A stretch of 39,294 nt of DNA, from positions 1-39,294 of the forward strand of contig DASZVJ010000123.1 in assembly GCA_035547155.1 (NCBI GenBank), given 5' to 3'. Both the position numbers and the translations under genes were made by a program. The notes under the pieces are model-generated. The model saw nothing but the letters and a program-made list of their open reading frames with translations. It had not been told where the DNA came from and ran no database searches. Of the stretch, positions 30,777 through 39,209 are shown in pieces (the first letter of the stretch is position 1; each line of letters opens with the position of its first letter). Source of the stretch: CAZNMF01 sp035547155 (GTDB lineage: Bacteria > Acidobacteriota > Vicinamibacteria > Vicinamibacterales > SCN-69-37).

Positions 30777-33419
30777 TTACGCGTGGCGCAGCAACACCGC
30801 CGGATCGGTCTTCGCCGCACGGCGCGCAGGCACGAGCACGGCCGTGAGCGCGCACGCCGTCAGCGTGGCAATCGCCACAGCGATCGACGCCGGATCGTAC
30901 GGACTGATGCCGCCCAGCTCGCCAGCGAACACGCGTGCGACGAGCAGCGCGCCACCGAGACCGACGGCAAGCCCGATGACGACAGGCCGCAGACTGTCGG
31001 TGACGAGCAGGCGGAGAATGTCGGCGGCCGACGCGCCGATCGCCATGCGCACGCTGACTTCGTCCATGCGCTGGCCCACGACGAACGTCGTCACGCCATA
31101 GACACCCAGCGCGGCGAGCACGAGCGCGAGCACGGCCGTCGGCACGAGCAGCCACGTCAGGCGCTGTTTTCCGCCGACAAACGCGTCGAGTCCGTCTTGA
31201 ACGACGCTCGTCGACGGTTTGACGTGTTCGTTGACATGACGAAGGGCGTCTTCGACGGCGCGTGCAGTAAGGCCGGGCGTGGCTGTTCGCACGATCAGCG
31301 CCGGCGCATTGGCGCGCTGGCGGCGGATCGGCCGAACGATCGTGCCGTAGTCCCGGCTGCCGATCTGCGAAAGAAGCGCATCTGCGACGACGCCGATCAC
31401 GATAGCCGGACTGTCGGGGCCGCCGTCGGGCGGCACGCGGGCCGAGAGCGGCTGGCCGATCGGATCGAGATCGCGGAAGAACGCGCGCGCGACGTTCTCG
31501 CTGATGAGCGCAACAGGCGCGCCGCCGGCGACTTCGTCCGAGGTGAAGCCGCGTCCACGGACGATGCGCATGCCGGACGTCGCGAAGAGCTCGGCATCGG
31601 CGCGCTCGACGTGAATCTCGAAGGACGAGGTCGCGCGATAGCGATCGATGCAACAGCCCCACGGCGCGTTCTGGATGACGGACACGTGCTCGACCGACGG
31701 GATCGCACGCACGGCATCGCGCGCGGCATCGATGTAGGCAATCTCCTCAGGTCCCGGCCGCATGTCGAACTGCACGGCGAGCAGACGATCCGCATCGAAG
31801 CCGACGTCGGTTCGCGCCATGCGCATCGCCGAGCGGCCGAGCAGGACCGCCGCGACGAGCAACAGCATGGACATCGCCGCCTGCGCGCCGACGAACGTCA
31901 TTCGCAGCCGCGACGGAATGCCGGCCGCACCGCGTGAGCCGCCCGCCGCCTGCAACGCGCTGACGACATTTCCGCGCGCACCGAATCGCGCCGGTGACAA
32001 ACCGGCGCTCACGCCACAGACGAGCGCGACGGCCGTCGCGAAGATCAGCACGCGTCCATCGGGGGCGAGATCGATCTCCGGCGGCATCTGCACGACCGCG
32101 CCCAGAAGCGGCGTCATCCAGTACGACACCAGGACGCCGACGGCTCCGGCGATGAGTCCGAGCAGCGCGCTCTCGCTGATCATCTGTCTGACGAGGCGGC
32201 CTCGCGATGCGCCGAGCGCGAGCCGCACGCCGACCTCGCGTGCACGCGTCATCGCGGCGGCCAGCAGCAGGTTGGCCACGTTCGCGCACGCCAACGCGAG
32301 GATCAGCGCGACGATGCCGACCATGCAGAGGAGAATGGCGTACGTGTCGCCGCCGCTATCCGCGTCGAGCGGCGACGTGGCGCTCTGCAGCCACACGTCG
32401 CCCGATAGGGGATTGCCCGACGTCGATCCTGGCGCACGCGATCGACTCGAGATTGCCGTGAGCTCGGCCTGCGCTGCCGACAACGTCGCGCCTGGCCTGA
32501 GCCGTGCCACGACTTCGACCGATGTCTTCGCGTCCGGTATGAGCGCCGTTCCGGCATGCATGTCGTCGACGGCCGCCAGCGTGGCCCAGATCGACACGGG
32601 CGTGCTCACCGGTCCCGCGAAGTCCGGCCGCATGACGCCGACGAGCGTGGCCGGCGCGCCGTTGATCCACACGGTTCGTCCGACAACGGAGGGATCGCCG
32701 TCGAGCGTCGTTCGCCAGAAGCGATCACTCACGACGATCGCCGTGGGCGCAGCGGGCGTGTCGTCGGATGCGTCGAGCGTATGGCCCAGTAGCGGCCGGC
32801 CGCCGAGCAAGCGGAGATAGCCCCCGCTCACGAAGAGGATCGGCCGATTCGCCAGGCCATCGGTGGCGGGCGCGGTGCTGAATCGCACGCGATCGGGCAG
32901 CGCGGCCTCGACAGCGGTCAACGTCGCCTCGTCGTGCATCCGCAGGTATTGCGCGTACGGCAGTCCAATCCACGCCGGGTGCCCCAACGGCGCGACGCTC
33001 ACGACCGATGACGGATCGTCCATCGCGTACGGGCGAAGCAGGGACGCGTTGACGAGGCTGAACGCAGCGGTTGCGACGCCAATCGCGAGTGCCAGGCCGC
33101 CGATCGCGATGACGACGGGCGATGGACGCCTGCGGAACAGCCGCCACGCGAAGTGCACGTCGTGCCGAAGATCGCCGGCCAGCCGCGCGTGCCGCTCGCC
33201 GCCGCGCAGATCACGGCACGCCTCCTTGTTGCCTTCGATCGCGCCCATCGCACGTCGCGCGGCGCGACGCGCCTCCGCCTCGCTCTGCCCCGCTGTCATC
33301 CGCTCCTGGATCTCGCGATCGAGATGAAAGCGCATCTCCTCGTCGAGATCGCGCTCGAAGCGCGAACGGCGGACGAGCGATCGGAGGGCGACGTGAAGGC
33401 GGGTCAGCCAGCGCGGCAT
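30777..33419 (-). CDS. ADOP-type ABC transporter permease with PadR-linked N-terminal domain
   Basis: The product of 880 residues has the acidic N-terminal domain of the ADOP family (FERDLDEEMRFHLDREIQER, about 20-75). A first membrane helix follows near 105, then a MacB_PCD extracytoplasmic domain (about 125-330). The first FtsX block (about 370-490) contains LACANVANLLLAAAMTRARE and VGVRLALGASRGRLVRQM. A central helix and second MacB_PCD domain come next, then the last FtsX block (about 760-880), with VYGVTTFVVGQRMDEVSVRM. Such permeases lack a fused ATPase; partners are ABC ATPases encoded elsewhere. Substrates are unknown; export of lipids, peptides or drugs is typical for MacB relatives. 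It follows its PadR regulator by 12 bases with a GAGG ribosome-binding site. Confidence 0.92.
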   Translation of the reverse strand: MPRWLTRLHVALRSLVRRSRFERDLDEEMRFHLDREIQERMTAGQSEAEARRAARRAMGAIEGNKEACRDLRGGERHARLAGDLRHDVHFAWRLFRRRPSPVVIAIGGLALAIGVATAAFSLVNASLLRPYAMDDPSSVVSVAPLGHPAWIGLPYAQYLRMHDEATLTAVEAALPDRVRFSTAPATDGLANRPILFVSGGYLRLLGGRPLLGHTLDASDDTPAAPTAIVVSDRFWRTTLDGDPSVVGRTVWINGAPATLVGVMRPDFAGPVSTPVSIWATLAAVDDMHAGTALIPDAKTSVEVVARLRPGATLSAAQAELTAISSRSRAPGSTSGNPLSGDVWLQSATSPLDADSGGDTYAILLCMVGIVALILALACANVANLLLAAAMTRAREVGVRLALGASRGRLVRQMISESALLGLIAGAVGVLVSYWMTPLLGAVVQMPPEIDLAPDGRVLIFATAVALVCGVSAGLSPARFGARGNVVSALQAAGGSRGAAGIPSRLRMTFVGAQAAMSMLLLVAAVLLGRSAMRMARTDVGFDADRLLAVQFDMRPGPEEIAYIDAARDAVRAIPSVEHVSVIQNAPWGCCIDRYRATSSFEIHVERADAELFATSGMRIVRGRGFTSDEVAGGAPVALISENVARAFFRDLDPIGQPLSARVPPDGGPDSPAIVIGVVADALLSQIGSRDYGTIVRPIRRQRANAPALIVRTATPGLTARAVEDALRHVNEHVKPSTSVVQDGLDAFVGGKQRLTWLLVPTAVLALVLAALGVYGVTTFVVGQRMDEVSVRMAIGASAADILRLLVTDSLRPVVIGLAVGLGGALLVARVFAGELGGISPYDPASIAVAIATLTACALTAVLVPARRAAKTDPAVLLRHA

Positions 33420-33431
33420 CGCGACCTCTTC

Positions 33432-33761
33432 TCAGACCGCGCGGACGATCGTCGAGATCGCGGCCGACAGCCGCTCCCAGTTGGCGGCCTCGGCGGCCAC
33501 GGCCTTTCGTCCGCTGCGCGTGAGCGTGTAGTACTTCGCGCGCCGGTTGGTCTCCGACGTCTTCCACTCGGCCTTGACCCACCCGTGCCGCTCGAGCTTG
33601 TGGAGGGCCGGATACAACGCGCTCTGCCCGACCTGCAGCACGTCGCCCGACATCTGCCGGATGCGCTGCGCGATCGCCCAGCCGTGCATCGGCTCGAGCG
33701 CGAGGATTTTCAGGATCAGCAGGTCCAGCGTCCCCTGCACCAGATCGGTCGGCTTGCTCAT
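33432..33761 (-). CDS. PadR-family transcriptional repressor
   Basis: The product of 109 residues is a standard short PadR: winged helix (VQGTLDLLILKILALEPMHG, QSALYPALHKLERHGWVKAE, RRAKYYTLTRSGRKA) and one C-terminal dimerisation helix. PadR genes directly precede ADOP permease genes in many Acidobacteriota and repress them until a ligand binds. A perfect 26-bp palindrome lies nine bases before the ATG and overlaps the predicted transcription start, so the protein probably controls its own operon. Confidence 0.93.
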   Translation of the reverse strand: MSKPTDLVQGTLDLLILKILALEPMHGWAIAQRIRQMSGDVLQVGQSALYPALHKLERHGWVKAEWKTSETNRRAKYYTLTRSGRKAVAAEAANWERLSAAISTIVRAV

Positions 33762-33770
33762 GCGCTTGCC

Positions 33771-33796
33771 TCGGTTACTGACATGTCAGTAACCGA
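33771..33796. promoter_or_regulatory. 26-bp perfect palindrome, probable PadR operator
   Basis: The half-site TCGGTTACTGACA is followed directly by its exact reverse complement, giving a symmetric centre TGACATGTCA. The ATGT-containing dyad is typical of PadR boxes. It covers the expected transcription start of the PadR-ADOP operon. Confidence 0.85.
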
Positions 33797-33797
33797 C

Positions 33798-33826
33798 ACT
33801 ATAGGGCACGGCGGAGACACATGCAA
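33798..33826 (-). promoter_or_regulatory. Sigma70-type promoter of the PadR-ADOP operon
   Basis: On the minus strand TTGCAT (33826-33821) and TATAGT (33803-33798) are separated by exactly 17 bases. Transcription would start inside the adjoining palindrome, so a bound repressor would block it. Confidence 0.7.
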
Positions 33827-33860
33827 TCGGGTCATCTGGCTATCGGATCATCGGGTCATC
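33827..33860 (-). repeat. GATGACCC-family octamer array after the DUF2269 stop codon
   Basis: On the minus strand, from the stop codon onward, the units are GATGACCC, GATGATCC, GATAGCCA, GATGACCC, GATTGC. They match the array at the end of the sigma-factor gene. The array ends directly at the -35 element of the PadR promoter. Confidence 0.8.
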
Positions 33861-34311
33861 ACAACGCCGGCTTGACGACCATCAGGAAGACGATCGCGAT
33901 GACGACGACGCCGAGGAGCGCGCCGAGGAGACGGCCGCGCGCGGCGGCGGCCTGGTACTCCGGCGAGGAGATCCCGCCGCGATCGAGCGCCGCGATCTGC
34001 CGCTTCAACGTCGGCGTATAGCCGAAGACGCCGAGCAGGATCATGACGATGTAGAGGGCGAAGGCCGCCTCGAGCCACGGCGTGTGGAACGGATAGCCGG
34101 ACACCCAGATCATCGTCAGGCCAGTGATGAGCAGCAGGCCGTACGCAGGATTGGCGATCCGATCGTCGATGAGCTTGATCGTCCGCAGTGTGAACGGCAG
34201 GACGGCCGGATCGCGCGAGGCGCGTACCATCCAGAACCCGTACGTGATGTTCGATCCGAGCGCCGTGATCGCCGCCAGAACGTGGACCCACTTGATCAGG
34301 AGATAGAGCAT
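33859..34311 (-). CDS. DUF2269-family membrane protein
   Basis: The product of 150 residues has four predicted membrane helices. Motifs are KWVHVLAAITALGSNITYGF, ANPAYGLLLITGLTMIWVSG, FALYIVMILLGVFGYTPTLK, and a C-terminal helix LLGALLGVVVIAIVFLMVVK. The HVLAA pattern with a conserved His in helix 1 and the overall layout match DUF2269, an uncharacterised integral membrane family. The ATG at 34311 is chosen over GTG at 34317 because GGAG lies at proper spacing before it. The upstream gap is filled entirely by a heptamer array. Confidence 0.82.
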   Translation of the reverse strand: MLYLLIKWVHVLAAITALGSNITYGFWMVRASRDPAVLPFTLRTIKLIDDRIANPAYGLLLITGLTMIWVSGYPFHTPWLEAAFALYIVMILLGVFGYTPTLKRQIAALDRGGISSPEYQAAAARGRLLGALLGVVVIAIVFLMVVKPAL

Positions 34312-34320
34312 CGACACTCC

Positions 34321-34352
34321 GTTCGAAGTTCGAAGTTCGAAGTTCGAAGTTT
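34321..34352 (-). repeat. GAACTTC-family heptamer array, four perfect units
   Basis: On the minus strand GAACTTC is repeated from just after the TGA stop of the upstream gene (34354) up to the GGAG ribosome-binding site of the DUF2269 gene. Nothing else fits in this gap. Confidence 0.85.
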
Positions 34353-34353
34353 C

Positions 34354-35283
34354 TCAGAGAATTCCACGCACTGTCGCGAGGCGATGCGTGCGCACGAGCG
34401 CGTCGACGGCGCGATCGCCGGACGGATCGCTGGCCCGATTGACCGGCACGAACAGCGCCATCTCTTCCCGCCGCGACAGCACGTTGCTCACGACGAGCGC
34501 CCGCATCATCCACACGGCCGCGTGCACGCTCGGGCATTCGACACCGAGCCAGCTCGCGTATCGATGACGCGACGTCCGCAATCCCGTCTCGCGCGCGATC
34601 CGCGACGCCATCGCCTCGAACAGCGGCTCATCGGTCTCGGCGCGCTGGCCGTCATCGGAAACTGCGGGCACGAGCAGCGGCGATTCTTGTTCGAGCGCCG
34701 CGAACAGCTCGGCAATCGACCGCCGCTGCCAGCGCGGCATATGGCCGAGATAGTAGTGACACGTCTTCGCGATCACCGTGATGACGTTCTTGATTTCCTT
34801 CTCGAGACGGAACGCGGGTGCCGCGGGCAGATCGAGATCGAGGCCGCTCGCGCGCGCCGACACGTTCTCCATGACGATCGCGCGCAGCAGCCAGCTTGCC
34901 ATACCCTCGCTGTAGCACTGCACGCGGACCCATCCGGCGGCCGGCGACGCGTCGGCTGGCAGCTCCGTCACCATCGTCACGCCGCGCGAGATTTCGTCGA
35001 CGACCTCGCGGTAGCGATCGGGCTGCGCGTCGATCGCCGCGCGCGTGCCGGGCTCGAGCAGCGTGCCCTTGTGCGGCGGTCCGCCGGCCATCGCGAGATC
35101 GCAGAAGCTGCCCCAGATCTCGTCCCACGCGACACGTCCGTCTTCGCCGAACTTCAGGCCTGCGGATCCCATCGAGACGGGCTGCACGTCTTCGTACGAG
35201 TCCTGGTATTCCTTCGGGAGGATGGTCTTGAGCCTGAAGTCGAGCGTCTCGAGCGCCTGCCGTTCGTCCGTCTCCGTCGTCAT
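34354..35283 (-). CDS. Conserved-looking protein of unknown function
   Basis: The product of 309 residues is soluble, with no signal peptide or membrane helix. Distinct segments are ILPKEYQDSYEDVQPVSMGS, AWDEIWGSFCDLAMAGGPPH, QCYSEGMASWLLRAIVMENV, FRLEKEIKNVITVIAKTCHY and a second CPSVHAAVWMMRALVVSNVL. The last two share a pattern with the middle (AxWMxRAxVxxNV), so the protein may contain an internal duplication: segments near residues 130 and 260 both read W-[LM]-[LM]-R-A-[IL]-V-x-x-N-V. Acidic, His and Cys residues could bind a metal. I do not recognise the family. It lies 60 bases downstream of the GAF-kinase and could be its cotranscribed partner. Confidence 0.7.
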   Translation of the reverse strand: MTTETDERQALETLDFRLKTILPKEYQDSYEDVQPVSMGSAGLKFGEDGRVAWDEIWGSFCDLAMAGGPPHKGTLLEPGTRAAIDAQPDRYREVVDEISRGVTMVTELPADASPAAGWVRVQCYSEGMASWLLRAIVMENVSARASGLDLDLPAAPAFRLEKEIKNVITVIAKTCHYYLGHMPRWQRRSIAELFAALEQESPLLVPAVSDDGQRAETDEPLFEAMASRIARETGLRTSRHRYASWLGVECPSVHAAVWMMRALVVSNVLSRREEMALFVPVNRASDPSGDRAVDALVRTHRLATVRGIL

Positions 35284-35343
35284 CCTGCCACCACTTTCGC
35301 ACGAAACCGTTGACGTCCGTGCGAACGTGAGGCGTGGGCGATC

Positions 35344-36588
35344 TCAGGCCGCGCGGCCGGCCTCGGCGGATGGATGCGGCAGCGTGAACCAGAACGTCGC
35401 GCCCTGATTCTTGGCGCCCTCGGCCCACGTGCGCCCGCCGTGCCGGTGCACGATCCGCCGGACGTTCGCGAGCCCGACGCCGACGCCCTCGAACTCGTCG
35501 CTCGAGTGCAGTCGTTGAAACACGCCGAAGAGCCGATCGGCGTAGCGCGGATCGAACCCCGCGCCGTTGTCGCGCACGGCGACGACGACTTCGCCGCGCG
35601 CGGCGTCGATCTGCGCGCGGACCTCGATCTGCGCGGGCGATCGTCCGCGCGTGTACTTCACGGCATTCGACAGCAGGTTCAGCAGCACCTGCCGCAGCAG
35701 CGCGGCGTCGGCCGAGACGACGATGGCCGCGGCGTCGATGTGCCAGTCGATGAGCCGATCGCCGGCGTCAGTCATGACGTCACGCTGCGCGTCGAGCAGG
35801 AGCGCCTCGAGGGCCACCGGCTGCTTCGCGAGCGGTGCGCGTCCGAGCCGCGCGAACGCCAGCAGATCGTCGATGAGCTGCGACATGCGCGCGGCCGCTG
35901 ACATGATGCGTTCCACATGGCCGCGTCCCGCGTCGCCGAGGGCCGATGCCGCGTCTTCCTGCAGCAGGCCCGCGAAGCCTCTGATATGCCGGAGCGGCGC
36001 GCGGAGATCGTGCGAGACGGAGTACGAGAACGCGTCGAGCTCCTGATTGGCCGCTTCGAGCTGCGACGTCCGCTGCTGCACGCGCAGCTCCAGCTCCTGG
36101 TAGACGCGCACGTTCTCCATCGCGACCGCGGTGCTGTTGGCCAGCGCCTGCAGCAGCTCGATCGTCTGGTCCGACGCGTCGCGCGGCGTCGCCCAGTACG
36201 TGCCGATCGCGCCGATCGGATCGACTTCGCGGATCGGCACCATCACGAGGCTCTTCACGAACGTCGGGCGGTACGCGTCGATCGGGATGCGCGAGTCCTG
36301 GAAGATGTCGGGGACGACGGCCGGGCGCCGGTTCAGCATCGCCCAGCCGCTGATGCAGGCCGTCATCGGGAACCGCTGGCCTTTCCACAGCGGACCGATG
36401 GCGTCCTCGTCGACGTAATGGCAGCGATCGCCGTCGCGCAGCACGAACGTCGCGCCATCGGCCTGCGCCATCTCGCGGGCCGCGCTCCGCACGACGCCGC
36501 GGATCTGCTCGACGTCCCTGGCGAGCGACAGCTCCTGCACCGCGCGGATCAGCCGCTGCGTGCCCGAATCCAGCGAGGATTGCGCCAT
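35344..36588 (-). CDS. Soluble GAF-domain sensor histidine kinase
   Basis: The product of 414 residues has an N-terminal GAF domain (about 20-160). It shows REMAQADGATFVLRDGDRCH, MTACISGWAMLNRRPAVVPD and PIREVDPIGAIGTYWA. A coiled coil (RVQQRTSQLEAANQELDAFS) precedes HisKA with phospho-acceptor His near 193 in SVSHDLRAPL. The ATPase domain carries NLLSNAVKYTRG, VRDNGAGFD and GVGVGLANVRRI. The GAF segment with Cys and the CISGWAM motif resembles phytochrome-like GAF sensors, but the chromophore cysteine context is not certain. The start is ATG 36588 or GTG 36597. No regulator gene is adjacent; the Rcp1-like regulator at 17323 belongs to a kinase with a nearly identical catalytic half. Confidence 0.9.
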   Translation of the reverse strand: MAQSSLDSGTQRLIRAVQELSLARDVEQIRGVVRSAAREMAQADGATFVLRDGDRCHYVDEDAIGPLWKGQRFPMTACISGWAMLNRRPAVVPDIFQDSRIPIDAYRPTFVKSLVMVPIREVDPIGAIGTYWATPRDASDQTIELLQALANSTAVAMENVRVYQELELRVQQRTSQLEAANQELDAFSYSVSHDLRAPLRHIRGFAGLLQEDAASALGDAGRGHVERIMSAAARMSQLIDDLLAFARLGRAPLAKQPVALEALLLDAQRDVMTDAGDRLIDWHIDAAAIVVSADAALLRQVLLNLLSNAVKYTRGRSPAQIEVRAQIDAARGEVVVAVRDNGAGFDPRYADRLFGVFQRLHSSDEFEGVGVGLANVRRIVHRHGGRTWAEGAKNQGATFWFTLPHPSAEAGRAA

Positions 36589-36681
36589 TTTTCCCACGCC
36601 GCGCCGGCGGCGTCCGTCTGGAGTAATCGGCCGATCGCGACCGGATGTTGACTCAGCGGTGCGCGGCTCTCTCGATGGCGC

Positions 36682-38475
36682 TCAGATCGCCATGGTCGCG
36701 AACATGTCCACGCGCTTGCTGCGAAGCGTGCCAGACGTGTACTTCTTCAGCCAGCTGTCGTCCTCGGCGAGGAACAGGCTCGCGTCCTGATTGGCGTCCG
36801 GCGTCTCGCGCAGGACCTGCTCGAGCACCGACCGGAAGTAGTAGTGGTTGAACAGCCGGTTGAACTCGGTGAAGTAGATGTCGGCGACGCGGCGATTGCC
36901 GCGGATCATCAGCATGTTCTCGTCGTTGTCGTTCGTCGAGTCGTCGCTGAAGTTGGCCGAGCCGGTCACGACGATCGGATCGGCGCCGAGCGGATCGCGC
37001 AGCAGGAACTTCGAGTGGATGTACGCGACGTGCGTGTTCAATTGCAGCGCGCGCGTGTTGGTCTCGCGGGCCCACTGATAGACGGGATCGTCGATGAACG
37101 ATCCGAAGGCCTCGTAGATGTTGTTCTGGGCGGTGAGCTTGACGAACGGCGTCGTACTCCGCGGGTTCGGCGTGTCCTCCTGCTCGAGCAGCAGAAAACA
37201 GAGCGGACTCTGGATCGTGTTGTCTTTGAGCGCGGCCTTGAACTTCGCGTTCACGCCGAACGCGAGCGTGATGCATGAGAGCCGCGTCGCCTGGTCGACG
37301 AGCGCGATGTACCAGTCGAGCACCGCGCCGCCGCGTCGCGGGCTGAACACGGGCGTAATGCCCTGCGGCAGGCCCTGCAGATCCGTTGGCACGTCGAGGA
37401 TGCCTTCGACGCCAGCGTAGAACGCCGCGTTCTTCTTGCGGCCCGATGACGAGTTGCCGCTCTCGCCCGGCGCGGCGCCGGGATCGGCACTGAGGATGGT
37501 CCAGTACTGCAGATACTGCTGCGCCACGGCGGCGTTCCGCACCCAGTGACCGACGTTTGTCTGCCCCGCGATGCCGCCGAGCGAGATGTTCGTCGAGCCG
37601 GTCCACACCTCCGCCGGCGTCTGGCTCGCGCCCTTCAACAGCACCATGAACTTGTTGTGGGCGATCGTGTTCGGCCGCGCTTCGCGGCGGATGATGCTCG
37701 ACGCCGGCAGCTTGGCCTCCGTGATCGTGTCGAGATTGTCGACGCGCGGAAACGCAGGCACCGCCGGCTTGCCGTTCTTGGCCGGCGTGCCGTTGTCCTT
37801 CGCGTCGCAGACGATCTTCACGTCGACGCCCTTGTCGATGGCCGCCTTCAGGGCCGACGCGACGGGCAAGTAGCGGAACTCGTAGAACGCACAGCGCAAC
37901 GCGTCGCCGGCCTTGGCCTGCGCGATGAATTTCAGGAGCGCTTCGTCGAGATCGCGCGTGAGCCACTGCAGCGCGCGCTTCTGATCGGCCTTGCTGAGCG
38001 ACGGATCGTCCGGCGCCTTGTTGCCGAACTCGCGGACGTACGCCTGGCTGCTCGCCACGCCGCGGTTGAAGAAGACGTCGTGCTCGGCCGTGCTGAACAG
38101 CGGCTCCGTGCGCACGTCGATCGAGACCGGAGACGCCGTGCGATCGATGTTCTTCGGCTTCCCTCGCAACGGATGGAAGACGTACGTATACGGACGATCC
38201 GGCTTCGCCGTGAAGTCGTCCCACACCAGGCTCTGCACGGGATGGTCGTACGTGCTGACGGTCGTGTTCTCGTCGGGCTGCGGCACGATCGACTTGAAAA
38301 CCTTGAACCCGTAGACGTAATAGCGCTCGTCTTCCACCGGATCGATCCGCTCGACCGCGAAGCCGAGCAGCCCTTTGCGGGCCGTCGCGGTCGCGGTGAT
38401 CCCAAACGAGATCGTGTTCACGCCCGAGACGGCAAAGACCTGAAATCCGCCGGCGCTGTTCGACTTGAAACGCAT
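36682..38475 (-). CDS. Phospholipase D-superfamily protein
   Basis: The product of 597 residues has an N-terminal beta-rich domain (about 1-125) and then two PLD half-domains. The first active-site motif is AHNKFMVLLKG with GSTNIS; the His and Lys are present but the usual Asp is replaced. The second, IHSKFLLRDPLG with GSANFSDDS, is a complete HxKx4D motif. Such enzymes cleave phosphodiester bonds in lipids or nucleic acids through a covalent His intermediate, using one His from each half. No signal peptide is seen. The ATG at 38475 has GGAGG five bases upstream. It lies between the TrmL gene and the GAF-kinase, all on the same strand. Confidence 0.88.
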   Translation of the reverse strand: MRFKSNSAGGFQVFAVSGVNTISFGITATATARKGLLGFAVERIDPVEDERYYVYGFKVFKSIVPQPDENTTVSTYDHPVQSLVWDDFTAKPDRPYTYVFHPLRGKPKNIDRTASPVSIDVRTEPLFSTAEHDVFFNRGVASSQAYVREFGNKAPDDPSLSKADQKRALQWLTRDLDEALLKFIAQAKAGDALRCAFYEFRYLPVASALKAAIDKGVDVKIVCDAKDNGTPAKNGKPAVPAFPRVDNLDTITEAKLPASSIIRREARPNTIAHNKFMVLLKGASQTPAEVWTGSTNISLGGIAGQTNVGHWVRNAAVAQQYLQYWTILSADPGAAPGESGNSSSGRKKNAAFYAGVEGILDVPTDLQGLPQGITPVFSPRRGGAVLDWYIALVDQATRLSCITLAFGVNAKFKAALKDNTIQSPLCFLLLEQEDTPNPRSTTPFVKLTAQNNIYEAFGSFIDDPVYQWARETNTRALQLNTHVAYIHSKFLLRDPLGADPIVVTGSANFSDDSTNDNDENMLMIRGNRRVADIYFTEFNRLFNHYYFRSVLEQVLRETPDANQDASLFLAEDDSWLKKYTSGTLRSKRVDMFATMAI

Positions 38476-38560
38476 GACGCCTCCGTATGATCGCGCGTGT
38501 CCGGATCGTGCTTTAGAGCCTGTTTCAGAACAGTCAAGTGCGCCGAAGGCGTCACATCAA

Positions 38561-38595
38561 TTTCGAAGTTCGAACTTCGAAGTTCGAAGTTTTGA
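38561..38595. repeat. GAACTTC-family heptamer array with an internal inversion
   Basis: The plus strand reads TTCGAAG, then TTCGAAC, TTCGAAG, TTCGAAG and a tail TTTTGAAATGCACC. The single GAACTTC unit in the middle makes the array partly self-complementary. It lies between the TrmL stop codon and the PLD gene. Confidence 0.75.
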
Positions 38596-38629
38596 AATGC
38601 ACCTTTAGGCGGGAGGGGGCCTCACACTA

Positions 38630-39121
38630 TCACGAGGGCGATCCGTCAGGTGCCCGTGCGTGACGTTGCCGTAACACCTCGTAGATCGCAATGCCCACCG
38701 TCGTCGACAGATTCAGCGAACGCACGCGCGGTGACGCGATCGGCAAGGCGACGACGCGATCGGCGTGACGATCGAGGATCTCGGTCGGCAGCCCGCGCGT
38801 CTCGCTGCCGAAGATCAGCACGAGGTCCCGCGACGCGTCGATCGGGGTGTCCCACAACAGACGCGACGTCTTCGTCGAGAAGAAATACGGCTCGCCGAGA
38901 TCCGGCAGCGCGCGCGCGAATGCGTCCCAGTCCGGCCACACGCGCAGGTCGACATACTCGGTGTAGTCGAGACCGGCGCGCCGCACCTGACGCTCGTCGA
39001 GTGAGAAGCCCAGCGGCTCGACGAGATGCAGCGTCGCGCCCGTGGCCAGACACGTGCGGCCGGCGTTGCCGGTATTCCAGTGAATCTCGGGATGGACGAG
39101 GACGACGTGAGTGTGCGGCAC
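38630..39121 (-). CDS. trmL: tRNA (cytidine/uridine-34 2'-O)-methyltransferase
   Basis: The product of 163 residues is a minimal SPOUT-fold enzyme that methylates the ribose of wobble base 34 in certain leucine tRNAs, using S-adenosylmethionine. Family motifs are VVLVHPEIHWNTGNAGRTC, LVEPLGFSLDERQVRRAGLD, LIFGSETRGLP and the knot region RSLNLSTTVGIAIYEVLRQ. The length is normal for TrmL/YibK, and no TrmH-type extension is present. It is the first visible gene of the long minus-strand series and is divergent from an MFS transporter gene. Confidence 0.93.
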   Translation of the reverse strand: MPHTHVVLVHPEIHWNTGNAGRTCLATGATLHLVEPLGFSLDERQVRRAGLDYTEYVDLRVWPDWDAFARALPDLGEPYFFSTKTSRLLWDTPIDASRDLVLIFGSETRGLPTEILDRHADRVVALPIASPRVRSLNLSTTVGIAIYEVLRQRHARAPDGSPS

Positions 39122-39209
39122 GGGCGGATGATAGCCGCGTTCGCCGCGTCGCGGACGCGCGCGCGATACACTGACGGGCGGCGGTCATCACACGCCGCCG
39201 AGCTTTCGC

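Noticed and set aside
39177..39199. Hairpin in the MFS leader as a riboswitch or attenuator
   Set aside because: Only a 7-bp stem with no conserved aptamer or leader peptide; too little to call, and the gene is cut by the window edge.
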